A DNA stretch of 64,000 nt from JANWVO01 sp964458495 (GTDB lineage: Bacteria; Acidobacteriota; Terriglobia; Bryobacterales; Bryobacteraceae). The notes under the pieces are model-generated. The model worked only from the letters and a program-made list of their open reading frames with translations, was not told the DNA's origin and did no database searches. Location of the stretch: assembly GCA_964458495.1 (NCBI GenBank), contig CAYWJB010000001.1, forward strand, positions 62,001 through 126,000. Reading direction: 5' to 3'. The translations under genes and the position numbers were made by a program. Positions 17,583-24,682 of this stretch are shown in pieces. Numbering within the stretch: the stretch's first letter is position 1; every line of letters begins with the position of its first letter.

Positions 17583-17870
17583 ATGGCAGCCGTCGGCGTG
17601 CTCACGCTCGAGCTCGAGCTGGCCGAGGCCCGCTCCCTGAAAGACAAACGGCACTGGGTGCGCGGTCTCAAGGACCGGCTCCGCAACGGCTTCAACGTGG
17701 CCGTGGCGGAGATCGACGACCAGAACCTGCTGAACCGCTCCGTCATCGCCGCCGTCACCGTGTCCGCCTCGCGCGAAAACGCCGCCAAGGTGCTGGAGGC
17801 CGCCGAGCAGGCCGCCGCCGGATTTCTTGGCCCCGCTCTGGTTTCGGCCACTGTGGACTGGCTGGAGTGA
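17583..17870 (+). CDS. DUF503 (YlxP-like) family protein
   Basis: 95 residues. The family pattern is clear: a short first strand (VGVLTLELELAEARSLKDKRHWVRGLKDRLRNGFNVAVAEI) and a second half VIAAVTVSASRENAAKVLEAAEQ. Members occur between infB and rbfA in many bacteria and are thought to have a role in ribosome biogenesis or translation; the precise activity is not known. It starts 16 bases after infB and ends 3 bases before rbfA, so it is certainly part of this operon. Confidence 0.9.
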   Translation: MAAVGVLTLELELAEARSLKDKRHWVRGLKDRLRNGFNVAVAEIDDQNLLNRSVIAAVTVSASRENAAKVLEAAEQAAAGFLGPALVSATVDWLE

Positions 17871-17873
17871 CCC

Positions 17874-18230
17874 ATGGATGAACTGCGAAGCCGCCGAGTC
17901 GCGGAAGCGATGCGGGAAGAACTTTCCGAACTGGTGCGGTTCGAGGTGGACGACCCCCGCGTGCAGGGCGTTGAGGTGGCCGACGTGATCGTCAGCCCCG
18001 ATCTGCGCCGCGCCGACGTGCTGGTGGTCCTCACCGGCGCCGCCGCCGAGCAGGAGGCGGCCCTGAATGGGCTGGACGCAGCCCGGCACTACTTGCGTCG
18101 TAACCTTATGCAGCGCATGGACTTGTTCCGAATGCCGGAGTTGCGCTTCCGGCCCGCAGCGGAGCTCGCCCCGGGCGAGCCGCTCGGGCGGCTGCGGCGC
18201 CGGCTGCGCCGCGGGCGGGCACGCGGGTAG
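17874..18230 (+). CDS. rbfA: Ribosome-binding factor A
   Basis: 118 residues. RbfA binds the 30S subunit and helps 16S rRNA 5'-end maturation, including cold adaptation. The KH-like fold is recognisable from RRVAEAMREELSELVRFEVDDPRVQGVEVADVIVSPDLRRADV and RNLMQRMDLFRMPELRFRPA. Helix-helix residues and the strand order are normal. The tail is very Arg-rich (LRRRLRRGRARG). It is the last gene of the operon; truB and ribF, which usually follow rbfA, are not here. Confidence 0.93.
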   Translation: MDELRSRRVAEAMREELSELVRFEVDDPRVQGVEVADVIVSPDLRRADVLVVLTGAAAEQEAALNGLDAARHYLRRNLMQRMDLFRMPELRFRPAAELAPGEPLGRLRRRLRRGRARG

Positions 18231-18335
18231 GCGGGCGGCGCGGAAAGAAAATGCGAACTTTCATTGATCCGGCGAGGGCGCGGGTTGTAGGCTAAAATCA
18301 GGCGCGCCCGCCCAAGGCTCGCCGGAACAGCCCCT

Positions 18336-19355
18336 GTGGATCTCTCGACATCACAAAGAGTTGCCCGTGTTTTCGCGGCGCTGTCCGCGCCCTGCGCGCT
18401 CGCGTTGTGCCTGTCGGCGGCGGCGCTTGGCTCCCCGCCGGGAGACCTGGTGCGGTTGGAGCGTTCTTTCGATGCGATGGGCACCACCTACACCGTCGTG
18501 GCATACGGGGAGGACCGTTTCGCCGTGGACTCCGCCATTGAGGAGAGCTACGAGGAGGTGCGGCGGCTGGACCGGATGTTGTCGAACTACCGGCAGGACT
18601 CGGAGTGGAGCCTGGTGAACCGCGAGGCGCCCCGGCGTCCGGTGCAGGTCTCGCAGGAGCTGTTCGACCTGCTTGCCCGGTGCCTGGAATACAGCCGGCA
18701 GAGCGAGGGCGCGTTCGATATTACTGTTGGCCCGCTGATGAAACTCTGGGGGTTTTACCGGGGCGAGGGGCGCGTGCCGCACCGTGCGGAGATCCGCACG
18801 GCGCTCGGGCGGATCGGCTGGCGAAAGATCGAGCTGGATGCGCGGGCGCGAACGGTGCGCTTCACCGCGCCGGTGGAGATCGACCCGGGCGGCATCGGCA
18901 AGGGCTACGCCGTGGACCGCATGGCGGAGATCCTGCGCGAGCGGGGCATCCGCAGCGCGCTGATCTCGGCCGGCCGGTCGAGCATTTATGGACTGGGGGC
19001 GCCGCCCTCGGAGCCGCGCGGCTGGCGCGTCACCATCCCGGATCCGCGCCGCAGAGCAGGCAACGCCGCGGAGTTTTATCTGAAGAACATGTCCATGTCC
19101 ACCTCCGGTTCCAGCGAACGGTTCTTCACCGCCGGAGGCAGGACTTACAGCCACATCATGGATCCTCGCAGCGGCTACCCTGTGCAGGGCATGCTGCTTG
19201 CGTCCGTGCTCGCGCCCAAAACTCTGGACAGCGAAGCCTGGACCAAGCCCTGTTTTGTTCTCGGGCGGGAGTGGGCCGCCCGCCACAAGCCGAAAGAATT
19301 CCAGGTCTTCCTCTGCGAAGACAGATCGGAGAACCCATGCGCGTACCTCCCATAA
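18336..19355 (+). CDS. apbE: FAD:protein FMN transferase (ApbE family)
   Basis: 339 residues from GTG 18336, with a hydrophobic signal segment at ~12-32. ApbE attaches FMN to Thr/Ser of target proteins (for example Rnf/Nqr subunits) outside the membrane. Diagnostic parts are FDAMGTTYTVVAYG, LDRMLSNYRQDSEWSLVN, GAFDITVGPLMKLWGFYRGEG, the FAD/Mg site IDPGGIGKGYAVDRM, and YSHIMDPRSGYPV with its metal ligands. No Rnf or Nqr genes lie nearby, so the target is unknown. Its last 19 bases overlap the start of hemE in another frame, pointing to coupled translation. Confidence 0.93.
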   Translation: MDLSTSQRVARVFAALSAPCALALCLSAAALGSPPGDLVRLERSFDAMGTTYTVVAYGEDRFAVDSAIEESYEEVRRLDRMLSNYRQDSEWSLVNREAPRRPVQVSQELFDLLARCLEYSRQSEGAFDITVGPLMKLWGFYRGEGRVPHRAEIRTALGRIGWRKIELDARARTVRFTAPVEIDPGGIGKGYAVDRMAEILRERGIRSALISAGRSSIYGLGAPPSEPRGWRVTIPDPRRRAGNAAEFYLKNMSMSTSGSSERFFTAGGRTYSHIMDPRSGYPVQGMLLASVLAPKTLDSEAWTKPCFVLGREWAARHKPKEFQVFLCEDRSENPCAYLP

Positions 19356-20374
19356 GCAGCCGATTCCTGGATGCCTGCCGCCGCCGGCCGACCGATTGCC
19401 GGCCGGTCTGGTTCATGCGGCAGGCGGGCCGTTACATGAAGGAGTACCGGGCCATCCGCGCCCGCCATTCGATTCTGGAGATGTGCAAGCGGCCTGACCT
19501 GGCGGCCCAGGTGACGCTGCAGCCGGTGGAGATCCTCGACGTCGACGCCGCCATCATCTTTGCCGACCTGCTGCTGCCCGTCGAGCCGATGGGGCTGCAC
19601 CTGAAGTTCGTCGCCGGCGAGGGGCCGGTGATCGACAACCCGGTGCGCACCTCGCATGATGTGGATACGCTGTCCACCACCAACACGGACGAGCTGGGCT
19701 ACGTCGGCGAGGCCATCAAAATGGTGAACGCGGCGCTGGGCGGGAAGGTGCCGGTGATCGGCTTCGTCGGCGCGCCCTTCACGCTGGCCAGCTACATGAT
19801 CGAGGGCGGCTCCTCGCGCCATTTCCTGACCACCAAGACGCTGATGTACCGCGACGAGACCTTGTGGCGGCGGCTGATGGGGAAACTGGTGGACGTGCTG
19901 GCGCCGTTCGCCATCCTGCAGGTGGCGGCGGGGGCGCGGGCCATCCAGGTGTTCGATTCCTGGGTCGGCGCGCTGGCTTCGGACGACTATGTACGTTACG
20001 TGCAGCCGTATTCGCGGGCGCTGATCGAGCGCATCCGCGCCACCGGCGTGCCGGTGATCCACTTCGGCACAGGCTGCGCGGGCTACTTCAAGGAGCTGCA
20101 TGCGGCAGGCGGCGACGTGATGGGAGTGGACTGGCGCCTGAACATTGATCAGGCGTGGATGGACATCAACTACCGCGCCGCCATTCAGGGCAACCTCGAC
20201 CCGGCGGCGCTGTTCGCCCCGCTGCCGGAACTGAAGGCCAAGGTGATCGAGATCCTGAAGCGCGCCGGCACCCGGCCCGGCCATATTTTCAATCTTGGCC
20301 ACGGCATCCTGCCGGAGACGCCGGTGGAGAATGTGAAGGCGGTGGTGCAAATCGTGCGGGAGTACCGCCCCTAA
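19337..20374 (+). CDS. hemE: Uroporphyrinogen decarboxylase
   Basis: 345 residues from ATG 19337; the long in-frame extension upstream runs through apbE and is not coding. HemE removes four carboxyl groups from uroporphyrinogen III to give coproporphyrinogen III. Conserved features are RPVWFMRQAGRYMKEYR (residues 22-38), DVDAAIIFADLLLP, GFVGAPFTLASYMIEGG, IQVFDSWVGALASDDY, VPVIHFGTGCAGY and FNLGHGILPETPVENV. Length is normal. It overlaps apbE by 19 bases and hemG/Y starts one base after its stop. Confidence 0.97.
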   Translation: MRVPPISSRFLDACRRRPTDCRPVWFMRQAGRYMKEYRAIRARHSILEMCKRPDLAAQVTLQPVEILDVDAAIIFADLLLPVEPMGLHLKFVAGEGPVIDNPVRTSHDVDTLSTTNTDELGYVGEAIKMVNAALGGKVPVIGFVGAPFTLASYMIEGGSSRHFLTTKTLMYRDETLWRRLMGKLVDVLAPFAILQVAAGARAIQVFDSWVGALASDDYVRYVQPYSRALIERIRATGVPVIHFGTGCAGYFKELHAAGGDVMGVDWRLNIDQAWMDINYRAAIQGNLDPAALFAPLPELKAKVIEILKRAGTRPGHIFNLGHGILPETPVENVKAVVQIVREYRP

Positions 20375-20375
20375 A

Positions 20376-21752
20376 GTGCGGACGGCGATCATTGGCGGCG
20401 GCATCACGGGGCTGTCCGCCGCATACGAGCTGGCGCAGGCGGGCCGCGAGGCTGTGCTGATCGAGGAGCAGCCGTCGCTGGGCGGCGTGATTCAGACTGA
20501 AGTGGTGGAAGGCTGCGTTCTCGAGGGCGGGCCGGACAGCTTCCTCTCGGCCAAGCCGGCAGGCGAAGAACTGGCGCGGGAACTCGGTCTCGGCGGCGAT
20601 CTGATCAGCTCGCTGGATGAGCAGCGCGTCACCTGGGTGGTGCGCGGCGGGCGGCTGGTGCCGCTGCCCGACGGGCTGATGATGATGGTGCCCACGAAGG
20701 TCCTTCCTCTGGCCTTGAGCCCTCTGCTGGGCTGGGGCACCAAGATCCGCATGGGCCTGGAGATCCTCCGGCGTCCGGGCCGCCTGGCGGGGGACCGCAG
20801 CGTGGCGGAGTTCATCGAGGATCACTACGGCCGCGAGGCGGTGGATTATCTGGCCGAGCCCTTGCTGGCAGGCGTCTATGGCGGCAGCGCGGACCGGCTC
20901 AGCGTGGAGAGCGTGCTGGCGCGGTTCGTCGAACTGGAGCGGCGTTATGGCAGTCTGACGCGGGGCGTGCTCGCGGCGCGCCGCGCCGCCCACGCACGGC
21001 AGGGGCCGTCCGAACCGCTGTTTCGCACGTTGAAGAACGGCCTGGCGCAACTGACGGGCGAACTGGAGAAGCGGATCCGCCCCCGCTGCCGCGTTGTGCA
21101 GGCCCGCGCCGGGCGCGTGCTGCGCGAAGGGGACCGGTATCGAATCCATCTGGGCGAGGACCTGCTGGAAGTCGACCAGGTGATCCTCGCCTGCCCCGCG
21201 TGGCAGGCAGGCGCGCTGCTGCGCGAACTGGACCAGCGCCTCGCGGAGCGGCTGGAGGGGATCGCCTATACGTCTTCCATCACGCTCGCCCTCGGCTACC
21301 GTCGCGAGGACTGCGGCCGCATCCCGCCGGGCTTCGGCTTCCTGGTGCCGGCGCGCGAACGCGGGGCGCTGGTGGCCTGCACGTTCGTGGGCGCGAAGTT
21401 TCCCTACCGTGTACCTGAAACACATGTGGTGTTGCGCTGCTTCCTTGGAGGCGCGGGCGGAGAGGCGGCGCTGGAGCAGAGCGACGAGGAATTGATCCGC
21501 GCGGTGCGCGCCGAGTTGAAGCGGCTGCTTGGATGGGACGCCGAGCCGCGATTCTCGCGCCTCCGCCGCTGGCGCCGCGCCATGGCGCAGTACGAGGTAG
21601 GGCACGCGGCGCGGGTGGCGGAGATCCGCGCGATGGCGGCCCGCCATGCGGGCCTGCACCTGGCAGGCAACGCGTACGAGGGCATCGGCGTACCGGACTG
21701 CATCCGCACGGGCCGCGCGGCCGGCCGCGCCGCGGCAGCGCAGGGAAGTTGA
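20376..21752 (+). CDS. hemY: Protoporphyrinogen oxidase (oxygen-dependent, HemG/HemY type)
   Basis: 458 residues from GTG 20376. It oxidises protoporphyrinogen IX to protoporphyrin IX (or coproporphyrinogen to coproporphyrin) with FAD. The N-terminal dinucleotide motif is AIIGGGITGLSAAYELA, followed by LEGGPDSFLSAKPAGEELARELGLGGDL, EFIEDHYGREAVDYLAEPLLAGVYGGSADRLSVES, and a C-terminal HLAGNAYEGIGVPDCIRTG flavin motif, all standard for this family. hemE and this gene together cover two late haem steps. Whether the organism uses the coproporphyrin route cannot be decided here. One base separates it from hemE. Confidence 0.93.
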   Translation: MRTAIIGGGITGLSAAYELAQAGREAVLIEEQPSLGGVIQTEVVEGCVLEGGPDSFLSAKPAGEELARELGLGGDLISSLDEQRVTWVVRGGRLVPLPDGLMMMVPTKVLPLALSPLLGWGTKIRMGLEILRRPGRLAGDRSVAEFIEDHYGREAVDYLAEPLLAGVYGGSADRLSVESVLARFVELERRYGSLTRGVLAARRAAHARQGPSEPLFRTLKNGLAQLTGELEKRIRPRCRVVQARAGRVLREGDRYRIHLGEDLLEVDQVILACPAWQAGALLRELDQRLAERLEGIAYTSSITLALGYRREDCGRIPPGFGFLVPARERGALVACTFVGAKFPYRVPETHVVLRCFLGGAGGEAALEQSDEELIRAVRAELKRLLGWDAEPRFSRLRRWRRAMAQYEVGHAARVAEIRAMAARHAGLHLAGNAYEGIGVPDCIRTGRAAGRAAAAQGS

Positions 21753-21856
21753 CCTCGCCCTGCACATGCCGCCGGGACAGTGCGGCAGATTTCCATCCCC
21801 TGCGGGGGGAATGCGCCCTGCCGCGGGGCGTTATCATTGAGGGGACTGGAGCGAGC

Positions 21857-22531
21857 ATGAAGAAACTGATCCCACTGCTGGCGTGTCTGAGTCTGGTCGC
21901 CTGGGCGGGCAAGGCGGAAAACGAGAGGCTGAAGGCTGCGGCCACGGTTCTGCAGGAAATCATGTCCATTGAGGACAAGGCCATCCCGCAGGACCTGTTT
22001 GCCAAGGCGCAGTGCGCCATCATCATCCCGGGCGCGAAGAAGGCGGGCTTCATCTTCGGCGGCAAGTACGGGCGCGGCTTCGCCAGCTGCCGCAAGCCGG
22101 ACGGGCAGGGATGGACCGCGCCGGTGGGCGTACGCATCGAGGGCGGCACCTTCGGCCTGCAAATTGGCGGCGCCGAGGTGGACATCGTGATGCTGGTGAT
22201 GAACCAGTCCGGCATGGAGAGGCTGCTTTCGAGCAAGTTCACCATTGGCGCCGACGCCACCGGCGCGGCCGGCCCGGTAGGCCGTTCCACCAGCGCCCAG
22301 ACCGACGCCACCATGCGCGCGGAGATCCTTTCGTGGTCCCGCTCGCGCGGCATCTTCGGAGGATTGACGCTCCAGGGCACGACCATGCGCGACGACAGGA
22401 GCGTGGATGAGGCCCTTTACGGCGCGGGCGTCGACCGCAAGGGCGTGTTGCGCGGCGAGCGCAATGTCCCTGCCGCGGCGCAGGAGGTGATCAGCCTGCT
22501 CAACAAGTATTCTGCATACCGCAACAAGTAG
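21857..22531 (+). CDS. SYLF-domain lipid-binding secreted protein
   Basis: 224 residues with a short signal peptide (LIPLLACLSLVAWAG). The SYLF (Ysc84-like) domain covers most of the protein: CAIIIPGAKKAGFIFGGKYGRGFASCR, WTAPVGVRIEGGTFGLQIGGAEVDIVMLVMN and GADATGAAGPVGRSTSAQTD, then RSRGIFGGLTLQG. SYLF domains bind acidic phospholipids; bacterial secreted forms have no firm function. The gene lies 104 bases after hemY on the same strand, with no clear terminator or promoter in between, and is convergent with the GH57 gene. Confidence 0.9.
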   Translation: MKKLIPLLACLSLVAWAGKAENERLKAAATVLQEIMSIEDKAIPQDLFAKAQCAIIIPGAKKAGFIFGGKYGRGFASCRKPDGQGWTAPVGVRIEGGTFGLQIGGAEVDIVMLVMNQSGMERLLSSKFTIGADATGAAGPVGRSTSAQTDATMRAEILSWSRSRGIFGGLTLQGTTMRDDRSVDEALYGAGVDRKGVLRGERNVPAAAQEVISLLNKYSAYRNK

Positions 22532-22534
22532 CGG

Positions 22535-24682
22535 TCACTCCCACTCGGCGGGCTCGCCCGGGGTGAATTCGATCCATCCATGCGGCGGCGCGGCCTCCAG
22601 CGGCAGCCCCTCGCGCCAAAGTGACGCCTGGATTTCCACCGGCGCCGCCGGCGAAGCGTCGATGCCCGCCAGGTCCACCGAGCACTCGAAGATCCGCTGA
22701 CAGGCACAGGAAACGTGCGGCAGCGCATGGCGCGTGCCGCGGCCCGACATCGAGGCCAAGTGAGCGCCTCCGCGCTCGAGCGCAAACCGAAACTCGGTTT
22801 CCGCATCCGCTGCGCGCACGGTGAGCCGCAACTCCAGCCCCGCCATGGCGCCGGGGTTCGACGGGTCCATATCGGCGCGCACGAACAGGCGGCTGCCGTC
22901 GCTGCCGAAGCGCAACTCCTGAAGCAGCGCGGGCCGGCCGTGCATGGCGCCCTGCCGGTGGTCCGGGCGGTACACGCCGGCGCCCAGCCATTCGAAGTAG
23001 GAGGAGACTTCGCCGTCCACCACCGGCTCGATGAAACCGCACGGCAGCTGGAGCCAGGCGGCCGCCGCCACACGCGCAATCGGGCGCGACAGCGCGGCCG
23101 GCGGCGTCTTGCCCAGCGCGCGGTAAACCTGCGCCAGGTGGCTGCGAAACAGCTGGTCGAACTCCGCACGGTTCTCGGTGTGATGGTGCGGGCCATACCA
23201 CCAGCACCAGTCGCTGCCCTCGGCGATGAGCAGCTCCTGGTATGCCAGCTTCTTCTGCTCTTCGGCCAACTGCGCGCCTTCGGCGCTCTGAGTCACGCGA
23301 TCATAAGTTTCGCGCGCCTCGAGCAGGTACTCCCAGGCAAGGTTGTCCTCCTCGTATCCGATCCATACCTCGAAGTTGGCATGGATCCAGGAGCCGGGGT
23401 GGATGCGCGGGATCTCGGCCGCCGGGATCCGCTCCAGCGCTTCGCTCACTGTCACCGCGGACATGCCCGGCTCGCGCGAGATCAGTTCATACAAGGTCTT
23501 CAGGAACGGACGGCCGTTGCGTTCGTAATACTCCCACGCGTTCTCGCCGTCGAGGATCACCGGGATCAGCGCATCGCGCCCCTCGCGGTGCACGAGGCGC
23601 GCGTTGTCGCGGATCCGCTCCAGGAAGTGGTGCGCCGCCGCCGCGGGTTCCATGCGCGAATAGACGAAGCCGATCAGGTCGCTCAGGTAGTGGTCGCGGA
23701 AGACCATCCGCATCTCGCGCCCGTCCTGCCGCCACAAGTACGGGCGGCAGGTTTCGGAGACGCCTGCCAGGCGGCCCAGCGTGGCGCCCAGCACGCCGTT
23801 ATCGGTGGCCATCCAGTTCACGCCGAGTCCGGCAGCCAGCGCCAGCACTTCGTCGGAGACGCCGCCTTCGCTGGGCCACATGCCCTTCGGGTCCACGCCG
23901 AGCTTTTCGCGCGCGTAGCCAAGCGCCGTCTCCATCTGCACGCGCGCATCCTGCGGATAGCGGAAGCGCCGCGGCAAGGGCGCTCCAGGCTGCGAGACGC
24001 TGGCGATGTTGGAGTCGCACAAGAGCGGCAGAATGGGGTGGTAGAAGGGCGTCACCGAAAGCTCGATCCTGCCCTCCGCGGCCAGGCGCCGGTAGACGGG
24101 AATCACGCGCGCGCAGATCTCCTGCTCCTTGCGCCCGATCAGGCGCTGGTCCTCCAGCGTGTAGTTGCGCCCTTTCGCGGCCAGGGCGCGCACTTCCGCG
24201 TCGGTCAGGAGAAAGACTTCGTCGAACCAAGCCAATTGCGACAGCACCTGAAGATCGCGCAGACCGCCCGGCCCCATGCGCCGGGCCAGTTCTGCCGGAT
24301 TGCCGTGCCCGGCGCGCCACATCTCGTGCAACTCGTGGTAGCGGGGGTAGCGCCGGATCACTCGCCCTTCATTGGCCTGGAAGAAATACTTCAGGATGAA
24401 CTCCGCCTCGGGCCCGGTGAGTTCTTCGGCGGGCTTGAGCGCCAACCGCAGGAAAGGATCGGCGGCGCGCCCTTCGGCGTATTCCTCGATCTGCACCAGC
24501 ATCGAGGGCACCAGGTTGAACGTCTGGCGGATCTTCGGAAACTCGTCGAGCATTGCCGCCATGCCGTAGTAGTCCTTGAGCGCATGCATGCGCGTCCACG
24601 GCAACTGGTATTCGCCCGTGGCCAGATCCTTGTAAAAAGGCTGGTGCATGTGCCAGACGAAGACCACCCAGGTATGAGCCAT
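22535..24682 (-). CDS. Glycoside hydrolase family 57 protein (alpha-glucan hydrolase or transferase)
   Basis: 715 residues without signal peptide, so cytoplasmic. GH57 motifs: HMHQP at 11-15, MWPSEGGVSDE around 268-278 with E272 in the position of the catalytic nucleophile, and ILDGENAWEYYERNG around 376-390 with D378 as the acid/base. TFNLVPSMLVQIEEY is another family signature. Family members are amylases, 4-alpha-glucanotransferases, branching enzymes or amylopullulanases; this one cannot be sub-typed by eye. The last ~150 residues are beta-rich. Its start codon shares one base with the stop codon of the upstream phosphoesterase gene, implying translational coupling. Confidence 0.9.
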   Translation of the reverse strand: MAHTWVVFVWHMHQPFYKDLATGEYQLPWTRMHALKDYYGMAAMLDEFPKIRQTFNLVPSMLVQIEEYAEGRAADPFLRLALKPAEELTGPEAEFILKYFFQANEGRVIRRYPRYHELHEMWRAGHGNPAELARRMGPGGLRDLQVLSQLAWFDEVFLLTDAEVRALAAKGRNYTLEDQRLIGRKEQEICARVIPVYRRLAAEGRIELSVTPFYHPILPLLCDSNIASVSQPGAPLPRRFRYPQDARVQMETALGYAREKLGVDPKGMWPSEGGVSDEVLALAAGLGVNWMATDNGVLGATLGRLAGVSETCRPYLWRQDGREMRMVFRDHYLSDLIGFVYSRMEPAAAAHHFLERIRDNARLVHREGRDALIPVILDGENAWEYYERNGRPFLKTLYELISREPGMSAVTVSEALERIPAAEIPRIHPGSWIHANFEVWIGYEEDNLAWEYLLEARETYDRVTQSAEGAQLAEEQKKLAYQELLIAEGSDWCWWYGPHHHTENRAEFDQLFRSHLAQVYRALGKTPPAALSRPIARVAAAAWLQLPCGFIEPVVDGEVSSYFEWLGAGVYRPDHRQGAMHGRPALLQELRFGSDGSRLFVRADMDPSNPGAMAGLELRLTVRAADAETEFRFALERGGAHLASMSGRGTRHALPHVSCACQRIFECSVDLAGIDASPAAPVEIQASLWREGLPLEAAPPHGWIEFTPGEPAEWE

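Noticed and set aside
14633..18034. Very long open frame on the minus strand opposite infB
   Set aside because: It is the shadow of a GC-rich gene; the plus strand has unmistakable IF-2, DUF503 and RbfA sequence, and the minus product has only His/Arg/Gly-rich low-complexity sequence.
18605..19336. hemE extended far upstream in the same frame
   Set aside because: The extension lies in the ApbE coding region in another frame and has no family sequence before MRVPPISSRF.
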